Source: Pleurotus ostreatus/Saccharomyces cerevisiae fusant (lineage: Eukaryota > Opisthokonta). Taken from it: a DNA stretch of 16,640 nucleotides. A program made the translations under genes and the position numbers. Location of the stretch: NCBI GenBank assembly GCA_024196135.1, contig JAMQCK010000750.1, positions 1 through 16,640 on the forward strand, in the 5' to 3' direction. This document shows positions 11,067-16,640 of the stretch, piece after piece; the stretch's first letter is position 1; every line of letters begins with the position of its first letter. The notes beneath the pieces were generated by a model. It saw only the letters and a list, made by a program, of their open reading frames with translations, did not search any database and was not told the DNA's origin.

Positions 11067-12072
11067 TCACGACCGCTGAAAGAGGTAAGCCGCCGTGATT
11101 GGGCTATCGGTGAGCGACATTAGGACGCCTATTAGGCGACTTATCAGTATGACGTTGGCAAAACGGAATTGGATGTCTCGCACCTCAGCAGCGGGGGCGT
11201 CCGTGGTTTGAGCAGCATCGGCCTGAATTTCGTCCTCGTTCTCCTCAGGAATGGCCTCGTCGATCTTGGGAGCCTCTTGACCTTCGACAGCTCCAACCTA
11301 TTCGCTAGTCAGCATCGCGCGCAAAGCACAAGGCAATGACGCAAGGGGAGAAGGAGCGAAAAGGTGGACTCGGAAAGGGGGAAAGTGGCCGTGGGTGGCA
11401 TGGAAAAGGGGGGAGTAATGGGGAAAATGTAGGAAGTGATAGGGGAAATGCGTACGCACCTTGGAGTCGGGCTTCTTGGAGCCAGCGCGCGAAGCAGGCT
11501 TCTTCGATCCGGCACGCGACGGGGGCTTTGCGGACGCGGCGCGCGAGGCGGGCTTAGCAGATGCCTTGGACGCAGGTTTCGCGGAGGCGCGCGACGCAGG
11601 CTTGGCCGACGCCTTGCTCGCGGGCTTGGTGGCCTTACTAGCCGGCTTCGCGGCCTTGCTCGCAGGTTTCTCAGCGGCCTTGCTAGCCGGCTTCGCCTTG
11701 CTCGCGGGCTTGCTCTGCAGGGGGAGGGGGCGGCGCGCAAAGGGGAGGCAGGGGAGAAGAGGGGGGAAGCGCACGGACCAGTCAGCGGGGGTCGATCGAA
11801 CGGGGGCGTCGTATGCGCACCTTCTTCGCGGCGGGCTCGTCGGCGGCGTCGCCGTTGGTCTCGGGCTCCTTGCGCTTGCGCCCGCGGCCCGACTTGGGCT
11901 TCTCCGCGTCGTCCCCCTCGGCCGCGTCCGCCTTCTTCGCGCGCGGCTTCGCGGCCTTCTTCGCAGGGGCGGGGGCGGGGGCAGGGGGCTTGGGCTGCTC
12001 CTTGATACGCGATGAGCGGCGGGGCTCGGGGGCCTCGCCCTCGGTCGTCGCGGCTGCTTTGCGGGGCGGCAT
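11067..12072 (-). CDS. Basic HMGN-like/H1-like chromatin protein with KPASKA repeats
   Basis: This is a small, highly charged, probably disordered protein, likely nuclear and DNA- or nucleosome-associated. The exons are 12072-11821, 11714-11460, 11297-11184 and 11075-11067, giving 209 residues. Exon 1 starts MPPRKAAATTEGEAPEPRR and carries RRSSRIKEQPKPP (about 18-30), which resembles the RRSARLSAKP nucleosome-binding core of vertebrate HMGN proteins. It ends with lysine-rich stretches and GRGRKRK, an AT-hook-like element lacking the proline. Exon 2 encodes only repeats: eleven degenerate KPASKA/KPASRA units, like lysine-alanine-rich histone H1 tails. Exon 3 is acidic (IDEAIPEENEDEI). So the order is basic, very basic, acidic, as in HMGN. 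The last intron (108 bases) is stop-free and in frame, so retention gives 245 residues. No globular H1 or HMG-box fold is visible. The ATG at 12072 is the first in a good context. Function is inferred from composition and motifs only. Confidence 0.8.
11460..11714 (-). repeat. Exon made entirely of KPASKA codon repeats
   Basis: This 255-base exon of the chromatin-protein gene starts and ends in phase 0. It encodes about eleven copies of a 6-9 residue unit: KPASKA at the 5' side, drifting to KPASRASA, KPPSRAGSK and KPDSK at the 3' side. Spacing residues (A, AE, T, SA, ASA, GSK) vary between copies. Both flanking introns are also phase 0, so the exon could be skipped or change copy number without shifting the frame. 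Confidence 0.85.
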
Positions 12073-12173
12073 TTTGAGATAAGGGGGAGGGGGATGGTGT
12101 CTTGAAAGTTGAAGGTTTTGGTCAAGAACGCGTTCGGACCAAAATAGGCGTCAACAACTTGTTTGGATTCCCA

Positions 12174-12210
12174 CCAATCGCGTCCACGTGATCTAAGCTT
12201 AATGACGTCA
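12174..12210. promoter_or_regulatory. CCAAT, CACGTG and TGACGTCA promoter motifs
   Basis: CCAAT at 12174-12178, CACGTG at 12185-12190 (within CCACGTGATC) and a perfect CRE/ATF palindrome TGACGTCA at 12203-12210 lie within 37 bases. They are 102-138 bases upstream of the chromatin-protein start codon. These are the classical sites of the CCAAT-binding complex, bHLH factors and bZIP factors. Their close grouping makes a core promoter for the minus-strand gene likely. Individual binding is inferred. Confidence 0.55.
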
Positions 12211-12554
12211 ATCAACGGCCGGTGACTGGCCGGCACCGGATCGCTTCCCGGCCGAGCGTCGCGGGAGAAGTTCATCTTTCTTTGTTGACCGTAAGGTCAA
12301 GCAAAATATTCTATGTCATCTGAGGGTACTTCTACGTAGGATCAATAGGACTGCATCTTCCTAGGGCTCTCGCCTGAGGTTATCTACCTACCTACACAAC
12401 CGGCAAGACACAGGCCAGTACTATCTGCCCGCGTCAGGCGCACCTAGCCTCAGGCAGGGAGATCCAGGCCAAGTCGCTATTGAGGCATTATACCGTAGTA
12501 AGTCAGCTTTTAAAATGCGGCATCATATGTAAAATAGTTAGGTGGGGGACCCAC

Positions 12555-13068
12555 GATAGCTCACGCAGGGGCTTACAACGCGCTTTTGGCGCGCTGACGG
12601 CGGCACGGGCCGATGGCCCGCGCCCTACGCCCCCGCCGCTTGAAAGGCAGATAAGGACGTCCAGTGCCGTCCTGAGGTCGTTAATTGTACATATCATTGC
12701 CTACCTAGAATGTATAAGGGCACGGCATCGCTCGCTGCTCCTAACGGCGCCCAAAAATGAGAGCTCTGCTCATGGTTCATTTCAAAAGACAGTCTCGGCG
12801 CTACGCGCCAACGTAATGTTCAAATTTTCTGACGAAAATCGATACGCGAGTGCATGGCAGGGTACTGAGTGCACCTGCAAAGTTTCAAGCAGATACGCGA
12901 AGAGACGCGCGCGCTGCGCGCGCCAGAGGTCGCCGAGCTCTTTTCGAGTGATACGCGGAAAAAGATTTGTACTTGTTTACACGGCAACTCTAGGGTAGCC
13001 ATCACGAACTCACGATTGCTCACGCTTCCCCTGCCTCGTACCTCGGCGGGGCCCCTGCGTGAGCAATC
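12555..13068. mobile_element. Possible non-autonomous inverted-repeat element rich in hairpins
   Basis: The left end GATAGCTCACGCAGGGGC (12555-12572) and the right end GCCCCTGCGTGAGCAATC (13051-13068) are inverted copies matching at 17 of 18 positions. The right end also pairs locally: GATTGCTCACGC (13014-13025) is a perfect inverted match to GCGTGAGCAATC (13057-13068). Between them lie further hairpins, such as GGCACGGGCC-GAT-GGCCCGCGCC (12602-12624) and AGGACG...CGTCCT (about 12653-12672), and three copies of GATACGCG (near 12840, 12890 and 12950). No transposase frame is present. I found no convincing target-site duplication, so a structured regulatory or RNA element is an alternative. Confidence 0.4.
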
Positions 13069-14024
13069 AGGTGACTACTTTATTCCTTTCTCAGTGCCAG
13101 TGAGTTTCTTCTAACTTCCCCCAACAACAGGACACGCGCCGACAATTGTCACATTGCTTGGTCCTTCTTGTGTATGGTCTTGCTTTTACTCGGAAGTAGA
13201 AACTCCACAGCTCCTTGGTTTCTACCTCAACTACGGCGAACATATCGAAGAAATCTGATTTAGCGGCTGAACTGTAGCGGAAGCGTAGGAGAGCACTGCT
13301 GCACTTGACTAAGCCCTCCTGCAAACTTCACCTCCTTCTGCTCAATCCTTCCTGTACGAAACACCTGCGCCTTTTTAGATGTGCTCCGCGACCGATGCTC
13401 TCTCTTCCCCCTCATAGCCATGCACTTTCGCCCACCGCGACCTCCTCGCTCCATAAGACGACGAGACGGAAGCCTGTCGCACCATCATACACAGCCCTTC
13501 AGGAGTTGAAGCTGTGTCTCTGAACCCCTCGTCTCTCCCGCCATATCTGCCGATACCGCCGCTGCTTTTCTCATGTTGTCGATTAGTATATGGCCATGTC
13601 ATTGTCAGCCTTTGTGTATACATGAACCTAGTGTAGTCATGAGAACTGAGGCGCATAGTCCGTATCTTTTCCCAACTGCATTTGTGGATGCACTATCTCG
13701 CTGTTGAGCCATTAGATGGAGCATTTAACAAGTTGAACTGTGACAATGCTGTGACATGTCATGTGCGCCGGCGTCGATCCGCCTCGTTGCAGCTAACGGC
13801 TGAGCGTGGATCTCCCTCCGGGCTAGCTGCGTCCAACGCAGGTGAATAGGACTGCGTCCACTTCAATCGGTTGCGCTACGCTGTCGCTATCACGAAAAGG
13901 TGGTCATTAGAAGCGTAAATTGTCCTACCGGTATGGTCGCCGTGGCATCCCGCCGAGTTCAGTCCACCTGATAAGGCTTCCCATTATCTCCGCTGCAATT
14001 GACTTCCTCGCCCCCTTCTTGCCG

Positions 14025-14058
14025 CCTTCCTTCCTTCCTTCCTTCCTTCCTTCCTTCC
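14025..14058 (+). repeat. CCTT microsatellite in the esterase 5' leader
   Basis: About 8.5 perfect copies of CCTT form a 34-base pyrimidine run that ends 38 bases before the esterase start codon. Pyrimidine tracts are common next to fungal transcription starts, so this may mark the promoter or 5' untranslated region. Confidence 0.85.
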
Positions 14059-14096
14059 ACCATCTCTTCGTATCTTTCCACACAAAGCTCACTCAA

Positions 14097-15670
14097 ATGG
14101 CCGACGTCCATCTCCCCGCTGAACTCGCCCAGACCAGAACGCGTATCAAGGTCGAGACCAGATACGGCCCAGTGACTGGTGGGCGAGCTCTAAACGGCGC
14201 AGCTACCTTCCTAGGTGAGTTCTCTTGACCTCCTGACGACGATAGGCATCCCGCTAACAAACCTACTAGAGATTCCATACGGTCTTCCTCCGAACCGGTG
14301 GGAGGACCCCCTGCCATTGTCTTCGTCCTATAGGTACGAGGACAAGGATTATATTCACGAGAATACATGTAGGCATTTCTCCCGTCATCCCGATAGGTTG
14401 CCAACGACTCGCAGACGCCGCTCAGCCGAAGAACGATGGACAAGCGGCAGGTACGCTCGACTTCGTTCTGATTTTCTGATTGTCTGATAGAACTGCAGCA
14501 ATCCCTTACAAGGATAAAGTTGGACTGGGCGCACCGTCAGAAAATGCGTGAGACGACGATGACCTCGAATTTTGACTGCCCGGTGTCTAACTCACGCGCC
14601 AGCTTATTCCTCAACATCATCTCCCCACCGGACTTTCCTGAGAAGAAAGGCTTTCCGGTTCGCGTGTACATACACGGAGGGTGCGTTGCTTTACTTGCCC
14701 TACTTGGTACATTACGCTAAGACTTGACAGGTTCCTCCAATTTGGCTCGCCCCACAGCCTGATGTCCCAGCCCCAGTACGTTGCTGCGGAGCGCTCAGAG
14801 GTCTGGGTCAACATCGGCTACCGTCTGTCCGCGTTCGGGTTCCTCGCCTCCGACGAGCCCGACCTGCACGGGAACTACGGCTTCATGGACCAGTATATTG
14901 CGCTCGAGTGGATCAGGGATAATATCGAGGCGTTCGGAGGTAAGCTAGCACTATCGTCTCAGTCCCCAAGCCAAGTCGCTTACGGACGTTCCCGCTCTCG
15001 CAGGTGACCCGAGCGACATCCGCATTACTGGTTTATCAGCTGGAGCGCATTCGGTGCACCAGATCCTGCATCACGTCTCGCACCTGCCGGACGGCGTCAT
15101 GGCGCCTTTCCAGTCGGCCGTCCTGCAGTCGAATGCAATCATGTGAGTTATACTCGACGATTTCATCACTGTTGCTTTCCAGAGCGTCAAGAGAATGGAT
15201 CTTACTCACATCTCCCTCGAAGGACTGTACCCAAGGCACCCGCCGACCTCCGCCCGCAGTACGCGGCGCTCTGTACCGCGCTCGACCTCGATCCCGCCGC
15301 GCCGGACACCCTCGCCGCCCTCCGCGACCCCACCCGTGTCCCTGCGTCGCGCATCACGCACGCCATCGAGACGGACGCGGTCGGGACTGAGCACGGCACC
15401 TACCGCGGCGCGCTCTCTGCGCCGTGGCTCCCTGTTCCCTCTGCCGCAGACTCGAGCACAGACCCGATGACCTGGCAGCGCTCCGGCGCCCTCGCCCACG
15501 CCCTCCGCGCCAAGGGCGTCAAGTCCATCCTCATCGGCGACGTCCCCGACGAGTGGTACCTCTACAGCATCGCGCATCCCATCAAGCGCGCCGCGGACGT
15601 GCCCGTGAACCTGCGGAGATACTACCCAGGGGAGTTGGTGGACATCACGAAAATGCCTGGAAGCTGTTAA
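14097..15670 (+). CDS. Type-B carboxylesterase, C-terminally truncated (possible pseudogene)
   Basis: The family hydrolyses carboxylic esters with an alpha/beta-hydrolase fold. Eight exons were placed: 14097-14214, 14270-14368, 14415-14450, 14499-14547, 14603-14680, 14731-14939, 15004-15142 and 15223-15670. They total 1176 bases (391 residues). Family marks are TRYGPVTGG, EIPYGLPP, GAPSENALFLNI (usually with a Cys before LFLN), the oxyanion block VYIHGGFLQFGSP, NIGYRLSAFGFLA, NYGFMDQYIALEWIRDNI, the nucleophile elbow GLSAGAHS with Ser208, and GDVPDEWYLY with the likely acid Glu353. There is no signal peptide, so it is probably intracellular. Relatives usually run past 500 residues and carry the catalytic His in the missing part. 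Here the frame ends KMPGSC-stop. One frame over, the last bases read KMLEA, as expected after LVD in this family, so a one-base frameshift near 15655 is likely. A small inverted-repeat element follows directly. The protein is probably inactive unless the 3' end was misread or is spliced elsewhere. Confidence 0.8.
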
Positions 15671-15672
15671 TC

Positions 15673-15797
15673 GCTTATAAGCGAGCTAAGGGCTTGGAAG
15701 GGGCTTGTAAGCGCCACAATCACTGATAAGCACTTTTAATCAGATGGACTTAAATTACCAGCCTCTTACAAGGCCTTTGCCCAACACTTATAAGTGC
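15673..15797. mobile_element. Small foldback (MITE-like) inverted-repeat element
   Basis: The left arm (15673-15715) reads GCTTATAAGCG, then GGGCTTGG, then GGCTTGTAAGCGCC. The right arm (15758-15797), on the other strand, reads GCACTTATAAGTG, then GGGCAAAGG, then CCTTGTAAGAGGCTGG. The arms of about 40 bases pair imperfectly around a loop of about 42 bases. CTTATAAG ends both arms. It has no coding capacity, begins three bases after the esterase stop codon and has no clear target-site duplication. A strong hairpin in the 3' untranslated region is the alternative reading. Confidence 0.45.
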
Positions 15798-15932
15798 CCG
15801 CTCAGTCCCACGTAAAGACCTCGAGTAGTGTACTATATTTTGTATATCCCAGCTATTCAGGCAGCGTACTGGACAGATGGTGAGAAACACATATATTCAT
15901 CTCTATACTACGCAAGCTAGTGTGTCTACGGT

Positions 15933-16520
15933 TTACACTACTACTAAACCACGAGCACCCGAGACAAACCTCCATCCTGACAGTGTGGCCAACGTCGCAA
16001 CACTGTCTCCTTCTGGGCTCGAGGGCATCGAGGGCGGAGGTGAGGGGGTAGGGATGCGCATAAGCGGCAGCTTCATAACAACCAAGCTAGCAAGGGTAAG
16101 TGATATGACTAAAAAAGAAGGGCAGGCAACGTACTTTTGAGAGCTTCACGCGCCAACTTTGGTGTCTGAAGGTAGCGCGGGTATAGACTACACGAATACT
16201 GCAGACATGGTCAGAAAGAAAGACGGCACATGGTAGAGACCGTAAACACGTACCTTGCATGATTAGTCCTCTTGTCCTCGGACAAATGGTCAGCTCCGTC
16301 ATCGGCTCGCGTCGAGCACGAGCGACTACAGCATGCCGCAGCCTGCGCGCGGCGCCGTATGGCCGCCGACTTCCTCGAGGGTGCTATCGTGAAGGATACG
16401 CGCGCGGGGGTATGGTCGAGAAGGGAGTGGAAGGGGCCTATGGTAAGTGCGAAGGAGCGCAACCCCGTCAGCATGAGAACGACACAGTAAGGGAGCTGTA
16501 CTTACGAAGGCGCCGGCGTC
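15933..16520 (-). other. Candidate spliced minus-strand transcript, coding uncertain
   Basis: Three introns of normal size appear in series on the minus strand. They are 16505-16438 (GTAAGT to CATAG, 68 bases), 16253-16199 (GTACGT to CTGCAG, 55 bases) and 16134-16087 (GTACGT to TTGCTAG with CTTAC upstream, 48 bases). One frame stays open through the joined exons but has no ATG. After the last splice, an ATG at 16076 opens a 47-codon frame (MKLPLMRIPTPS...) ending at 15933. This could be a small protein, a long non-coding RNA or chance. Some signals also read as plausible splice sites on the plus strand, so the strand is not certain. Confidence 0.25.
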
Positions 16521-16604
16521 GAGCGCGTCCTCGCACGGACGTGCACAGTGAGAGGAAGGAACAAGAGACGTTCCGATCGCGGCCGAGGGGTTAACTCCGC
16601 CCAA

Positions 16605-16614
16605 CCACGTGATC
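16605..16614. promoter_or_regulatory. CCACGTGATC E-box-type motif
   Basis: This 10-mer is identical to those at 12184-12193 and, inverted, at 3697-3706. It lies about 100 bases upstream of the first splice donor of the candidate minus-strand transcript, a position like that seen for the called genes. Functional use is inferred. Confidence 0.35.
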
Positions 16615-16640
16615 GCTCCGCAGCGCGTGGCGATCCCGGA

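Larger units (their letters stand above)
12073..14096. other. Divergent intergenic region
   Basis: This 2 kb gap separates the divergent starts of the chromatin-protein gene (minus) and the esterase gene (plus). It holds a promoter motif group near 12174-12210, a hairpin-rich block bounded by inverted repeats (12555-13068) and a CCTT microsatellite near the esterase start. A 93-codon minus-strand frame with an ATG at 13656 shows no recognisable motif and was not called. Nothing else from 13100 to 14000 could be assigned. Confidence 0.6.
15671..16640. other. Region downstream of the truncated esterase
   Basis: No esterase C-terminus (catalytic-His region) is recognisable in any frame here. 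The left edge holds a small inverted-repeat element. Positions 15933-16520 carry splice-like signals on the minus strand, listed separately. A CCACGTGATC motif is at 16605-16614. No conserved protein was recognised. Confidence 0.55.

Noticed and set aside
11461..12015. Long plus-strand frames opposite the chromatin-protein gene
   Set aside because: They are alanine, leucine, arginine and glycine-rich mirrors of the KPASKA repeats and lysine-rich exon. The minus-strand model has proper splice sites and a start codon.
13375..13656. Minus-strand frame of 93 codons starting with ATG
   Set aside because: Composition is not protein-like, no splice partners or motifs were found, and there is no supporting promoter structure.

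Overview
The window looks like nuclear DNA from a filamentous basidiomycete, probably a wood- or litter-decaying agaricomycete. The evidence is the gene architecture: GC-rich coding sequence cut by many introns, most of them 48-60 bases long, with GT-AG ends (one exception) and CTNAC-like branch sites. Gene content agrees: a secreted xylan alpha-glucuronidase of family GH115 is typical of plant-wall degraders. The species cannot be named from the sequence alone. I checked every gene model by hand for splice phase, and each of the five sums to a whole number of codons.

Layout from left to right. Positions 1-775 hold no convincing gene but contain a cluster of AT-rich nested palindromes. Positions 776-3546 (minus) encode an ACSF2-like acyl-CoA synthetase in 13 exons, one of whose introns has AT-AC ends. 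Positions 3891-5778 (minus) encode mitochondrial dihydrolipoyl dehydrogenase in 8 exons. Positions 6495-9721 (minus) encode a secreted GH115 enzyme of 990 residues in 6 exons. After a 1.3 kb gap, 11067-12072 (minus) encodes a small basic nuclear-type protein with an HMGN-like RRSSRI motif, a GRGRKRK stretch and an exon built of KPASKA repeats. A 2 kb gap follows, with promoter motifs (CCAAT, CACGTG, TGACGTCA) and a hairpin-rich segment bounded by inverted repeats. Positions 14097-15670 (plus) encode a type-B carboxylesterase that stops before the catalytic histidine region, immediately next to a small inverted-repeat element. The last kilobase has a set of splice-like signals on the minus strand that suggest an unannotated spliced transcript of uncertain coding potential.

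The genes do not form an obvious operon-like pathway or biosynthetic cluster. They read as ordinary neighbours: fatty-acid activation, 2-oxoacid dehydrogenase function, hemicellulose breakdown, chromatin and ester hydrolysis. A shared CACGTG core lies 79-154 bases upstream of three of the four minus-strand start codons. I do not see a new multi-gene system. The points most worth following are the AT-AC intron, the HMGN-like repeat protein, the truncated esterase beside an inverted-repeat element, and the hairpin-rich segment at 12555-13068.
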